Source: Hydractinia symbiolongicarpus
Lineage: Eukaryota; Cnidaria; Hydrozoa; Anthoathecata; Hydractiniidae
Length of the DNA: 64,000 bases
NCBI RefSeq assembly: GCF_029227915.1
Contig: NC_079887.1
Location: 23,433,650 to 23,497,649 of the forward strand
Direction of reading: 5' to 3'
In this document: one piece after another, positions 1-11,226 of the stretch
Position numbering within the stretch: the first letter of the stretch is position 1
Layout: each line of letters begins with the position of its first letter
Made by a program: the position numbers and the translations under genes
Notes under the pieces: model-generated
What the model was told of the DNA's origin: nothing
Databases searched by the model: none
What the model saw: the letters and a program-made list of their open reading frames with translations, nothing else

Positions 1-166
1 ACTTTTTTGTCATTTGAAAAAAATAATACACCTTGCACGACTCTTTTTAAACATTCTTTTCAGACAGTGCAAATCATTCTAATTTGAGAACGGAAATATT
101 TATTTTTGAAGTTCATGTATTTTCAATAAAAAAATGGCATACAAAAATAAGGTTGCAATTCAGTAC

Positions 167-3100
167 CTGTGGGGGAGTGCACAAGCACCATCTTCCTCCT
201 CGCTACTTTGAGGCACAACCTCGTTTGTACGCCAACTAGAATTACCAAAATAAAGAAAATCTTTACATGTTTCTGTCAGATGCCTTAACCGAAAATACAA
301 ACGGTGTATACACTGCAGCAGACCTGCCAACTCTCATACATTGTTTCAACTAGACAAAAGTAATAAAAACGCGTAATAGTCGCCAACCTATCAATTCAGA
401 AGGCCCCACTATACATTTAATGACTCAACTGGTAGCCTTGTGGTAGAGCGTTCGCTTTCAGTGCGGAAGGTCTTGAGTTCACACCACGGCCGCATCATGA
501 CAGAGACTATAAAAGTGTGAATGTGTCCTTTCTGCTTAGCGCTCAACATAAGAATTGGATTCATATCTTAGGCTGTTGTCTAGTTAAGCGATTGCTGTGC
601 TTGAGCGACTTTTGTAGCTCAAATGTGAGTTCAAAATGCGTTAGAACCTCCTTGCAGGACCCTCTTGTAAAACAGTACCAATAGGGCCTGAGAAAATAAA
701 ATAATTTCAAATAATAGCGCGAAATAGATTTTTAAGCTTTATGGGTTAGAATTATCGAAAGCCCTCCTGACTTAAAATACGTTTAAAACAAAATATAAAG
801 AAATTATTTGGCTACATAACTCTTTTAATAATAACAAGCAAACAGTACATCAAGATAAGCTCCGGACTACTTTTATATTTTAATACAAGTAATCTGTGCC
901 TGCGTGCAAGATAGAAGTCGATCTACAGACGCACAAGATATATTTTAATCCACTTTGTTTTGACGGGTAAATTTCCGTGAACTAAAGATGGTAGCTGCGA
1001 ATAGCGACGGGCGAATTCACTTGTTTTTTCCATCAGACTGCGAGATTTGAGAAAACAATACAATTTTATATCGAATCTAAGAGCTTCATCTATTTGAAAT
1101 CACTACGATTTTAAAATGTTACCACAAACAAATTTTTAAATCGCCACACTCCCAAAGTATGGATTAGAACATGAAAACAGTAAATAAATTTTTTATAGTG
1201 GTGTGATGAAAGCTTAGCATTTGTACAATTTTGCTTAGATTGCATGCTCTGCATTTAAAATTTGGTACTTATACAGAAATACCACCAGCGAAGTCTACAA
1301 AAAGAGAGGACAAAAATTTCGACTTTTCTTTGATGTGGTTTTAGAGCAGGAAGCTTTAGCACCATTTTCAATTTAGCTACATTTCAGTCTTTATTTATTT
1401 ATTTATTGTTTTTTATTGTGCGAAGCAAAAGGTTAAATATTTCATTGTTATACCATATTTCCTGTTGGTAATTTTGTTGGTAAGTTCATTATGGTTGCAG
1501 ACAGTTTGCATAACCTGTAATTTATAGTTTCTACTATTTGAAAGTATATACAGGAAAAATCCTGATTAGTGTTACCCCAATCGAATAGTAGTGAGAAAAA
1601 AACCGGTAATTTAAGAGTAAACCTTTAATTAAACACTAGTTTATTTGGGTAGCTATGTAGGTGAAGTCGATAAGTCTGTGGAAAAATCAACTTAGGCAGA
1701 AGAACAATAAAACAAGGATAGGTTTTGGGATTTTTTTTCCTGTAAATGTGTATACCCGTACACTCTGTAAATTTGTATGCCCTCTGTTTTATATAGAACC
1801 CTCTATTGAATATAGAAATTGAAATGTTGATCAAGAAAATTTATGACGAACGGTTAAGAAGATATTAGAGTTTAAAAGTTTTGAAGACGTCATCAAGCTG
1901 TCTGTTTCAAAACAAGTGAGTTGATCCAGTTTTGGGGAACTTACCCAATTTAGTTCCAGGTGACCGCTAGTTACCCACAAAGATTAAGTCTGTTATATCA
2001 AGCCGTTTCCGAATATTAGCCTTAAACATAAAATTGCAATGCAATGGTTTCTCTAATTTTAAAAAATCCTATTGACGTCAGTCTAAAGGAATGACGTCGT
2101 GCCGTAACGTCAGAAAAGTTAAGAAATAAAACATAACGTTTTCGGCTACAGCAACGAAAAATGAACAAAACTGTTTAGCCTCTCAAAGACACACCAGATA
2201 CAACCCCTCCTCCAAATTTTTTTACTTTGATGGATACATAAAACTATTATTCAAGGATTAATACACCATCTACATTTAACATCTACGGGGTGTATTTTAC
2301 ATGCTGGCTATAAGCCCTTTTTATACCTGTAATGGTGAAGAATAAGAAAAAGTTGATCTGAAAATTTTCTGAGCATCTACATAATTTGTTAATTATTTAA
2401 AAATTACTTCTGGTGTATTTTATTCAGTCAAAGTTTACAACTTTTCTTAAAAAATCTCGGCCTTATTTAAAATTCTAAAATTTAGGAGTAATAAAGGCTA
2501 ATACAAAGATTGTTATTTATCTTTTGAAAGTAAATAAAAACTTTTTTCTTTGTAAATGGTATAGCAACCCTAACCCTAACCCTGACTAACTCCGAATCCT
2601 GAATTCCCCGAAGCTAAAGAAGGTAACTCATTGCTGTAAAACTAAATACATTGACTCTCTTCAACATGACTTAGTGGAACTTCAGTTTCATACACACTAA
2701 ATAACAAATAAAAACAAAAAACAAACCTGCGTTTATTCACTAGACCAGGGTTGGTTCTTTTAAGCACAACTTTGCAAGGATAAACCTGTTCCATGGGATC
2801 GTGTTCAACATTTGCATTGTTGCAACTGCAAAGAGAAATTGTATTTTAAATACATCAACATTTTTTTTACATGATCACAACACATCCAGTCCTGCTAAGA
2901 TTGCTAAATTTGTTTGTAAAGATTCAAAATTAAAATTTGAGTTTATTTTATTAGATAAACTCTTATTACACTGTTAAGATAATTTTTGCCTTGTGCCATC
3001 TGATGAAAGAACATTGCAATACGCCTTACAATAACTTACCGTTTATCAGGAAGAATACTTTGAGATTGCTCTTCACCCTGGCTATCTTGTGATCTTCCAT

Positions 3101-4664
3101 CACTTAAAAAGCAACCAAAATAATCCTAACTTCATAAAACGTTTTTAAAAAAAGGATAAGCCCAAATTAATGCGAACTAGTCCTGAAAAATATTGCAGTT
3201 TTTTTTTCACGACTCTTTTAAAAACCAACCAAGGTAAAATAGTTTACAAAAGAGTAAAAAATATCGTAATGCATCAGTTAAACATTTACTTGCACAAAAC
3301 TTGGAAGGGTAAAACATTAAAGTGATAGAAAAACTTGGTTGCAAAAATTGGGTAAAATTTATGCAACATCCCTTGGCCCGTTTTGTTATGGTCCAATGAA
3401 AAGTTTACGAAGTTTATAGGTTTACAAGTGTCAAATATCAGCATATTTTTATACCTGGGAGCAAGTGTCTGCAAATTACACTTAAAATTTCGATTTATGC
3501 CTCAGATTTTGTGGTTATCTACATGCAAATTCTCTTGTTGCAGTTGAACTCCTTTTCTGATGTAAATTACATGCTTTATTAGTATCTGACAAAAGTTGTT
3601 TTTTATCTGTAGATGACATAGTTTGTCATAGCACATTCTGTTCCGAGAATAGCTCTCCCTGATCAGACTTATGATCATGACGGGCAAGTATAATCAGTGT
3701 AGTCACGTAAAATAAGAATTACTTTATGCATCGATAACACATTGCCTGGCAGTGAGCAGTATTTTTTTTTTACCATTGTATATAAATCAATTTCTTTTCA
3801 CATTACCTGCTTAAAAACGTTTAGAATAAAGAACAGTCAAAATAATATAACATTAATTTAAAGTTCCGTTGCCTCGTTTTTCTAAAACGTTTTAGAACAT
3901 ACTTTTGTAAAAAAAAAAAGCTTTATTTGTTGCATGAACCCTATACTATTCTTGAAAAATCCAGGTATCAGGCCAATACATTAGTGAAACTAGATTAAAA
4001 ACTTTAAAATACCTTAAGTTCTTATTTAAAAAATCGCACCTTAAAAGGGTACCCTTTATTATGATATTGAAATACCTTTATTCACTGCAACACTTCAAAT
4101 AACGTTTAAGGCGTTTATTAAACCTTTTAATTTTTAAAGGCGTCTTTTCGAGGGTTGTTTAAAAAATGGGGCATTTAATACACTATTATGTATCTTTCTT
4201 TTCTCTTGACATTGAAAAACGTATTTTCGTATGATAAAATCATCATCACTATCGACATGATTAATTGTATTAAAAGCTTGTGCAGCATAGACCATATCTT
4301 CTTGTATGTTTGCAATGAGTGAATTCAACATTTGTATTAAGTTTCAAATAAAGGTGCCTCTAACCTAAGAAAATATGTTTATTGAAAGAATGTCTATTAA
4401 AGGGTGGCATTTATTAATGATATTTGAGAGAGGGTGTTTTATTGAGCATTTATAGGAATTTGTTAGTTTATGAGAGCTTACCCTTGACTGGTCGAAATAC
4501 TTTGTGATTGGTTCTGATCGTCTTGTGTTTGACTTTGATCGTCTTGTGATTGGCTCTGATCGTCTTGTGTTTGGCTCTGATCGCCTTGTGAATGGCTATG
4601 ATCGTCTTGTGATTGGCTCTGATCGTCTTGTAATTGGCTCTGATCATTTTGTGATTTCCCACCT
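167..4664 (-). CDS. Unrecognised gene with Gln/Asp repeat, 3' end off the window (four exons)
   Basis: Four exons chain on the minus strand: 4482-4664, 3040-3102, 2727-2825 and 167-235. Every junction has AG before and GT after the exon, and every exon begins at the third codon base and ends at the second (lengths 183, 63, 99 and 69, all multiples of 3), so the frame stays open throughout. The first exon encodes about seven copies of a 7-residue motif QDDQSQS/T (21-bp DNA repeat); the second is similar in style (SQDSQGEEQSQSI). The third is ordinary sequence with Cys (VYPCKVVLKRTNPGLVNK) and the fourth is acidic (QSSEEEDGACALPH). No 5' start exon was found, and the gene continues beyond base 1. 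I do not recognise the family. The hydrophilic, repetitive N-terminal part suggests a disordered region; function unknown. Confidence 0.6.
424..700 (+). mobile_element. tRNA-derived SINE, family A
   Basis: The head has a pol III A-box-like stretch (TGTGGTAGAGCG near 440) and a B-box-like stretch (GGTCTTGAGTTCACACC near 468). The body contains GTTGTCTAGTTAAGCG and TGTAGCTCAAATG. A second copy lies inverted at 33235-33505 and aligns over the whole length, including the head. A real tRNA is unlikely because the tRNA fold is poor and the repeat continues about 190 bases past the B box. Confidence 0.7.
1620..2000 (+). repeat. Dispersed repeat R1, copy 1
   Basis: Most of this stretch reappears, diverged, in the same orientation at 17800-18260 inside a PDX1 intron. 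Shared blocks include GATCAAGAAAA..., TTTCAAAACRAGTG followed by TTTTGGGGAA, and TAGTTACCCAC near the right end. No open frame or clear terminal repeat was found, so it is probably a decayed non-autonomous transposon. It occupies part of the otherwise gene-free intron between the 2727 and 167 exons. Confidence 0.55.
2565..2584 (+). repeat. Short interstitial CCCTAA repeat
   Basis: About three CCCTAA units occur in a row, ending in a variant CCCTGA. This matches the animal telomere motif but is far too short to be a telomere. It may be a repair scar or chance. Confidence 0.5.
4010..4440. repeat. Decayed MITE-like repeat of the 'aaacgcc/aatgcc' type
   Basis: Stretches such as GGCGTTTATTAAACC, AAAGGGTACCCTTTATT and AAAGGGTGGCATTTATTAATG resemble the interior of the clearer element at 62580-62827 and the fragment at 15286-15400. 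The ends could not be set. It lies in the intron between the 4482 and 3040 exons of the left-edge gene. Confidence 0.35.
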
Positions 4665-4916
4665 CTAAAAAAACAATTATAATTTTTTTCAAAGATGGCA
4701 TAACCAAGTGACGTCAAAGCAGAAAGAGAAAAAACAAATGCAAAATTAAGGAATGTAAAAAAAGAATAGGTGTCCCTAAAATATACACACTAAATACACT
4801 TAAAAGAAACATAATTCCGCTTTTCCTAAAAAAATAGAATGAAAAAACAACAGAAAACTTTTCAGTTTACTGACTGGTTATTTTCATGTCAAACAATAAA
4901 ATATGTTTAAGTGAAG

Positions 4917-4944
4917 ATGAATTACTTATTCTTAAGTAATTCAT
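4917..4944. repeat. 12-bp perfect inverted repeat, 4-nt loop
   Basis: Arms 4917-4928 and 4933-4944 are exact complements (ATGAATTACTTA and TAAGTAATTCAT) around TTCT. It is AT-rich and has no U-tract or gene end beside it, so a functional reading is not supported. Confidence 0.6.
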
Positions 4945-5024
4945 TTTAAAGTTTGAACGCATGGGATATGTTACCTTGTTAAATCACTAAATAGTAGAGA
5001 TTTTCTCCATTTTCCTTAACATAG

Positions 5025-5265
5025 GTAGTAGTGTCTTAATGGTAAAGGATTGTGTTTAGGAACCGGAGGTCTTTATTTGAAATCCAACTTATGGTATTTA
5101 CAAAAGTCAAATCTCTCAGAGCTACTACCCTCTGCTTAATTCATTAGATATTGGTTTCTGTTGTGTTTCAAGGTGGGTAGATCCAACTGTGGACAAGATC
5201 AGGGGAAAATGTAGACCACTTTTGTAGTTGCCCAGTAGTGCAGCAATGGGTTAAGCGAGGTAAAA
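5025..5265 (+). mobile_element. Diverged tRNA-like SINE
   Basis: A head-like segment (TCTTAATGGTAAAGGATTG, then GGAGGTCTTTATTTGAAATCC) is followed by a body with ACTTTTGTAGTTGCCCAGTAG and GGTTAAGCGAGG. The order of parts resembles SINE family A, but similarity is weak. Confidence 0.4.
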
Positions 5266-5598
5266 AAAATTCTATCAAAATAAATCAGGTTAACAGAAAA
5301 TGTTTAGCAAATACAGAACCTGCAAATTATCAAACAATACAGAAATACATTAATTTCAGATATGTTAAAAAGAAATATCGATAAAAAGTTTGGAAATAGT
5401 GCTGCCAGAAAAGTAACCATTTGTTAACACCTAATAGTTCAATGCAAGGCGTGACTTACAAATCGGAAGGATGTAATCCTCTGACGTTTTAACGTTTATA
5501 CTATAAAAATATTTTTGGAAAAATACAATAAATATACTTCGAACTGATTTGTCATTTACAAGTTCCATTAAACGTGCTTGTGACTTCAAGAATTGACT

Positions 5599-5637
5599 AA
5601 AATCAAAAATGTAACTAAGTGTTACATTTTTGATTTT
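5599..5637. repeat. 17-bp perfect inverted repeat, 5-nt loop
   Basis: Arms 5599-5615 and 5621-5637 (AAAATCAAAAATGTAAC and its exact complement) flank TAAGT. It lies about 430 bases downstream of the 6066 stop codon of the neighbouring minus-strand gene. Confidence 0.75.
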
Positions 5638-6065
5638 GATGCTTACAGCAGGGAGAAAGGGGGTGAAATGTAAACATTGGGTTTATGTTCAGCATACACT
5701 TTTAGATTCCTGAGTTATCCCTAACACCTAATAACAGTAAGATTCACTGATTTTCGCTCATAAAACATTTCATTAAACAAATGAAAACAGCACTTGCACT
5801 TTATTAGTTTTTTCATAACGTATTTTTGCAGGATCCATCAACTTTGATATCTAGATAAAAAGAACACAATTATGTAGGATAAAAAAAAGTGCTGACATCA
5901 GGTATACTTTTCTTCCACCGTTAATAACTACGAAAAATGAATTTTTTAAGGTCTTCAGAACCATTTCAAGAGAATTCAGGACATTATAATTTCATTATAT
6001 ACTTTGTAAGACAAAAAAAAATTGGCTCTACAGACGACTGAAGTAAATTTTGCAACAAAAATGAA

Positions 6066-8539
6066 TCATACAATTTCATATGCTCGCGGTTTTCCTAGCT
6101 TCTTTAGAGCACTGTGTATGAATGGAAACATCTTTGATTGAATATTTTCAAGTTGCAGTTCTTCAGGATATGTAGCATTTGTTTTGATATTTAGAAGGTA
6201 ATCAATTTTGTCTTCGTAAAGCTGAAAACAAACAAAAAATAAGGAAATAAATAAAGTTGCAGAAAAATTTTTTCACTACACAGAATGCAGATGCACTACA
6301 TTAGTTGTACTCATTACACCGCAATTTTCAATGCCTTTAATTAGAAAAAGTATACTTCATAAAAAAAAAACGAAATTGGTGTCAGAAACCTTCCAATCTT
6401 AAATGAGAATGATACCGATTTTGTGACAGTGTGGCAAGTAGAGTTTTTTTAAAAAATCTCTAGAACAATTTAAAAACAATTCTAGAGGATATTTCTAGAT
6501 TATTTTCACACAAACATGGAACATGGCAGCAATGTAACAAACAGGAAGATCAGCAAATAAATTTTATCTTGCATGTTATTTTGTCCCAGTAATATTAACC
6601 TAAGGCGTTGTTTGTTGTTGTTTGTTGAAAAATCTGAATTTAAAATAACTTCAGAACAAGCATTGAAGGATTGCTTTTTTTAAATACCTTTCAATTCCAA
6701 AAAAAATTCCGGAACAAAAGGAACTCCAGACCCGTTGGCCACCATGTGTGCAAATTAAGTTTTGCAAATTTATGAACAAACATAAATCTGCAGAATTATC
6801 TTCCTATAAAGTTTCTAACATTTAAGTAAATGTAGTTTTTTATCTATACATGCGAACTGAATTCTAGTGAAAGGTTAAAATTAATTGTCCTGTTAGTCAA
6901 GAAGTAGAAATCTTACCACTTTATTGCGTTGCATAAATTGGCGAGCTTTACGAATATTCTGGTTTTCATAATGAATCAATGTAATCTACAATAAAAACGT
7001 TATGTATAATGAAATCTTTTTATATTTCGTTACTGTAAATAACAATTACCTTGTAAATTTCATGCAATGTACTGTGTAGATGCGAAAAAAGAAAAGTTGA
7101 CCAATGCAGCACACTGAAATCATATTTATAAAGCCATAGAGGCATGAGGTAACTTTTTGAATTAACCACAGTAACAAATTTAAGTTAATTGCCATCACCT
7201 AAAAATGTTCACCCGTATCAACGGCAATGATTTTTTTTTGCCAGCAAAGTTTTTGTTATGCACAACATTTGTTTTGTTGTTAGTAACAAGATATATATTG
7301 ATTTTATAACTAGTTACTGGCAACAAAAAGATGTTGACAGTAGAAAATTTCTTTTTATCACTACTTTAAGCAACAAAACAGAGTCAACAATTTTTTTATG
7401 CAGCCAATTAGAATGCAGTAATTACGCATGCAATGACATGCTGGTGTCACAAAAATTTTGAATGCAATATGATAAATGTTTAGGCAATTGTAAAAAACAC
7501 AATTTGTTATGTCATTTAAAAAATTGTCCTGTGTCCCTGTTGCTTAAGATTTATGTTACAAGGACTGCAACTCTAGACATATTTTTTTATTACACTATTT
7601 TACTTTGAAAATATATTTTCCATCAAATAACACAACATATATACCATTGTGTTAAGGAATTTTATTACTGTTTGAAGGTCGTCGTTTTCTAAGTTTAGTG
7701 TGTTTGCCATCAGTGGTATCTAAAACAAACATAAATTTATAATAAATTAATACATGTTGCTGAGAGATGCTACAGTTTGATGGTACATCATATGCTAAAT
7801 TTATTTGTTGAATTACGAAAACAATGCTATTGTATATATGACATTAAAATTGTGCAGAATTTCTTTTTCCCGCTCTTGAATTTTGGTGTTATTCACCAGA
7901 AAGTTTTTTGCTTACAAAAAATGGGTAATAAAAATAAATTATCAGCTTTTATAAGCTTGTCTTTTTCAGTCAAAGGAAAGTAGGTTTGAAATGCATGCTG
8001 GAAATAAAAGGGTATATAAATATTAAACTATGCAAGAGATTTTTTACATCGCAATATCTTTTAAAGAAATAAAGGGATGTGATTTTGGGGAATGGGTAGA
8101 AAACCAAATATTGTGTTGTTGTGTTAATCCATTGACTTGTTGTCATACTAACTTTGGTGCATTTTCAAGGTTATTTACAAATTACAAAAATCCAAAATCT
8201 TTAAAAAGTTTATTCTTTTAAATAAAATAATAAAACAAAGTGTAAAAACCGAAAAATGACATAATCGAGAACATGTACCCTTGTAGTTCAATCATGACAA
8301 ACAAACATGGGTGTCAATTTTTATAATTGCATCAATTACATAGGTGCATGAGTGTTAATGGCAAACAATAATAACTTCACACCAATAAAGTATAACAAGT
8401 TATTACTCTTCCTAAATTCTTACTTGGTCCAAAAGTTGAAGGTGTCTATTGACATCTTTCTTGTCAAAACTGAAGATAACAAGACTGCACAACGTAGCCC
8501 AACACCGCATGCGATCATCTTTTTCTTCAAAGCGCAACA
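6066..8539 (-). CDS. Unrecognised multi-exon gene, five exon candidates
   Basis: Exon candidates on the minus strand are 8424-8539, 7645-7719, 7050-7113, 6917-6985 and 6066-6221 (stop). The first two join in phase 0 (HLQLLDQ then IPLMANTLNLEND), and the last three join without a frame break (HSTLHEIYK, ITLIHYENQNIRK, LYEDKIDYLLNIK, ending PRAYEIV). The link between 7645 and 7113 does not fit in phase: an exon is missing, the donor is non-standard, or the last three exons form a separate 106-residue gene starting at an in-frame ATG at 7145 (MPLWLYKYDF). The product looks helical, with no motif that I can name. A LINE pair begins about 80 bases upstream of the 8424-8539 exon, presumably in an intron; no exon further upstream was identified. 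Confidence 0.5.
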
Positions 8540-8619
8540 CTGAATTAGCAAAAAATAAAAGATAAAAATTATAATACATAATATACAAACTATTTTCTAG
8601 TAAATTTTTGTGCCACAGT

Positions 8620-9162
8620 CATCATCATCATCATCATTCTTGGCTTAACGTCCGTTTTCCATGCTAGCATGGGTTGGACGGGGTATATTAATGACCCTCT
8701 TCCAATCTGATCTAGACTGTGTTAGATCTAAACTCAACTTCCTCTCTATCAAGTCTGTCCTTATAACCTCCTGCCAAGTCTTTCTCGGTCTGCCTCTGGG
8801 CTTTGCCCCAGGAACTATCAACTCTCTACACTTTCTTACCCAATTATCCTCCTCCATTCTTTCCAAGTGCCCCAGCCAATTCAATCTTCTTATCTTGATA
8901 ACATCTTTAATTCTACGGAGACTTAGCCTGCTTCTTAGCTCATCTGAACTCTTTCTGTCTCTCAGACTGGCATTACACATCCACCTAACCATTCTCATAT
9001 CATTCCTTTCTAAACGGTCAAGATCTTCCAGCTTCACTGCCCATGTTTCACTACCGTACAACATAACACTTCTTACACAGGCTTCATACAACCTACCTTT
9101 TACCTCAATTGACAGGACTCTGCTAGTCAATAAAGGAAGTAACTCTCTAAACTTTTTCCAAT
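8620..9162 (-). mobile_element. LINE 3' end (5'-truncated), copy 1
   Basis: A 161-codon open frame (8645-9130, minus) matches the C-terminal tail of a non-LTR retrotransposon polyprotein: RMVRWMCNASLRDR, RRLNWLGHLERMEEDNWV, RPRKTWQEVIRTDL. The element ends in a CAT/ATG trinucleotide tail at 8622-8636, and a few decayed codons extend the copy to about 9160. The catalytic RT domain is absent, so this copy is dead. Near-identical copies lie at 9644-10063 (inverted) and 56220-56483, and an old one at 42830-43590. Confidence 0.85.
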
Positions 9163-9643
9163 CAAAAATATTACTTCAATTTTGTTACTGGGGTCTAAAT
9201 CCTTACTAAATTAACAAACTTTAAAGAGACAACCAGGCAGGAGTCAATAGTCACAAGGCAGTCCTGGTCATATGAATTTTAGCAGCTGAGTGATACTTTA
9301 CTCGCCTCGATTGTCAAAGGTACGTGATTATTTTCATGCGTCTTGCCTAAATTGAGGAGAGTGATTATTCAGTTTTCATAATTTGAGGTGCGTGATAACA
9401 CATATGAAAAGTGTGGTCGTCTGGTAGGCCTACTGAGTAATTGAATGTATTTGCATCTTTATTAAAGGATCGTCTCAAAATTTCCGTACGTTATTCGTAC
9501 AATTCGTATCAAAACTTCGTATCAATGAATCAGCTCTTAAAAATTAGTGTCGGCATTCGGCGCTGCGAACGTAATTGCCGGCGTAAAATACAAGGATACC
9601 TTAGTTGCGTCAACAAAAAAATTGCCAACGTAATTTTGTTGTG
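9163..9643. other. Spacer between inverted LINE copies, no gene seen
   Basis: AT-rich spacer with motifs AGGTACGTGATT and GAGGTGCGTGAT that recur in the 10811-11226 duplication. Its right part (about 9573-9633) carries AATTGCCGGCGTAAAATAC, a copy of a short palindromic element also found at 34631-34695. Confidence 0.5.
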
Positions 9644-10063
9644 AAATTTGAATGATCTTGACCGTTTAGAAAGGAATGATATGAGAATGGTTAGGTGGAT
9701 GTGTAATGCCAGTCTGAGAGACAGAAAGAGTTCAGATGAGCTAAGAAGCAGGCTAAGTCTCCGTAGAATTAAAGATGTTATCAAGATAAGAAGATTGAAT
9801 TGGCTGGGGCACTTGGAAAGAATGGAGGAGGATAATTGGGTAAGAAAGTGTAGAGACTTGATAGTTCCTGGGGCAAAGCCCAGAGGCAGACCGAGAAAGA
9901 CTTGGCAGGAGGTTATAAGGACAGACTTGATAGAGAGGAAGTTGAGTTTAGATCTAACACAGTCTAGATCAGATTGGAAGAGGGTCATTAATATACCCCG
10001 TCCAACCCATGCTAGCATGGAAAACGGACGTTAAGCCGAGAATGATGATGATGATGATGATGA
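9644..10063 (+). mobile_element. LINE 3' end (5'-truncated), copy 2, inverted relative to copy 1
   Basis: The open frame 9648-10034 encodes the same LINE tail as copy 1 with almost no changes (REL versus RDL before IVPGAKPRGRP) and ends in a (GAT)n tail at about 10044-10063. Abrupt 5' truncation plus a short repeat tail is the usual product of target-primed reverse transcription. The two copies have their tails pointing outward, about 480 bases apart. Confidence 0.85.
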
Positions 10064-10144
10064 AACAATCAAAAATGGTCGGTCTTATTATAAAGAACGT
10101 AAGGTATAGAGAACATTAAAGTCGGCCCCTTTTCTTAATGCTGA

Positions 10145-10348
10145 CACTCTTATGCTCGGCTGGTGCATTACATTGAGACTCGAACGAAAGACGGAAGACC
10201 ATTTGGAACCATGCCACAAGTCAGTCCGACCTTCATCGTCACAGAATACTGCGAGAACAGTGCGCACGCACAAGTTAAATATAACCAGAACATGGGAGAG
10301 GTTAGGTGTCCTGTACCTTATAAAGCTTTCGAACGAATGTTCTCATGA
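10145..10348 (+). CDS. Orphan 67-codon open frame, possible last exon or gene relic
   Basis: The frame beginning just after the TGA at 10142 reads HSYARLVHYIETRTKDGRP and continues to a TGA at 10346. Composition is less AT-rich than its surroundings and the residues look protein-like (PQVSPTFIVTEYCENS, GEVRCPVPYKAFERMFS). No convincing upstream exon or acceptor was found, and it abuts the LINE tail ending at 10063. I do not recognise it. It may be a 3' exon, a processed-gene fragment or part of a repeat. Confidence 0.25.
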   Translation, partial: HSYARLVHYIETRTKDGRPFGTMPQVSPTFIVTEYCENSAHAQVKYNQNMGEVRCPVPYKAFERMFS

Positions 10349-10810
10349 TGTAATACCAAAGAAAAAACATGTTGAATAAAGTTTAAAAAATCTTTTTAAA
10401 AGAGGAAAGAGAAATCAAATATGTTTAGTAATAATAATTGAAAAATTCATATTGTATTAAAAAGAGGTCCAGAAGTTTTGTCTCCCACACGACACAGCAG
10501 GCAATAAGTCAGCCCTGCCCTCGGTTTTGTGAGAAGAGATGTTTGAGTCTCCTGTACAGTTTTGCTTTATGTTAAGCTGTGCCAGTGACAAGCATTTTTG
10601 AAGCATGCCACTGGCGACTTCTGCAATATACAACCTAATGATGCCCTAACCTAATAAATTCATCTCGAAACATAAAAAGCCAGTAACAAACTGGAACTCA
10701 TTTTTTTACTTTCATCCTTCAGGTGTTATTACGCAACGTATTCAATTTCTAAAAATAATTCATTTTTAAACGCGCATGTTTTTCATTCAAATTCCGAACT
10801 TTAATTCATT

Positions 10811-11226
10811 TTTTTCTTTGATTATTAATGTAGTAAATAATTACTTTATACAAAAGACATTTCAGGTGCGCATTATTGAAGTGACTAGGGTGTTTTTGGT
10901 GCGTGATTAAAAACGCTGGTCCATTGTTGCAGGAGCGTGCGGAGGTGCGGGGGCGCAATCACGCACCTCAAAAGACCAGGACTGCAAGGATACTCGAAGT
11001 AAGATTATATGCGCACAATGTTTTTCTTTGATTATTAGTGTAGTAAATAATTACTTTATACAAAAGACATTTCAGGTGCGAATAATTGAAGTGACTAAAG
11101 TGTTTTTGGTGCGTGATTGCAGGAGCTCTATTTTTGCAGGAGCGAGCGGAGGTGCAGGCCGCGATTGCGCACCTCAAAAGACCAGGACTGCAAGGATACT
11201 CAAAGTAAGATTATATGCGCACAATG
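10811..11226. repeat. 210-bp tandem duplication
   Basis: The stretch 10811-11020 is repeated at 11021-11226. Both copies share the start TTTTTCTTTGATTATTA, the core GACATTTCAGGTGCG, and the end GATTATATGCGCACAATG. In copy 1 an inverted pair GGTGCGTGATT / AATCACGCACC lies inside, about 50 bases apart; the second copy has partly lost it. The ORFs here are artefacts of the repeat. Confidence 0.85.

Noticed and set aside
2565-2584. Telomere or subtelomere signal
   Set aside because: Only about three CCCTAA units, in the interior of a gene-bearing contig.
8661-9209. 182-codon plus-strand frame
   Set aside because: It is the antisense shadow of the LINE tail; the minus-strand frame carries the recognisable retrotransposon sequence. 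The same holds for 9530-10018 and 56262-56522.
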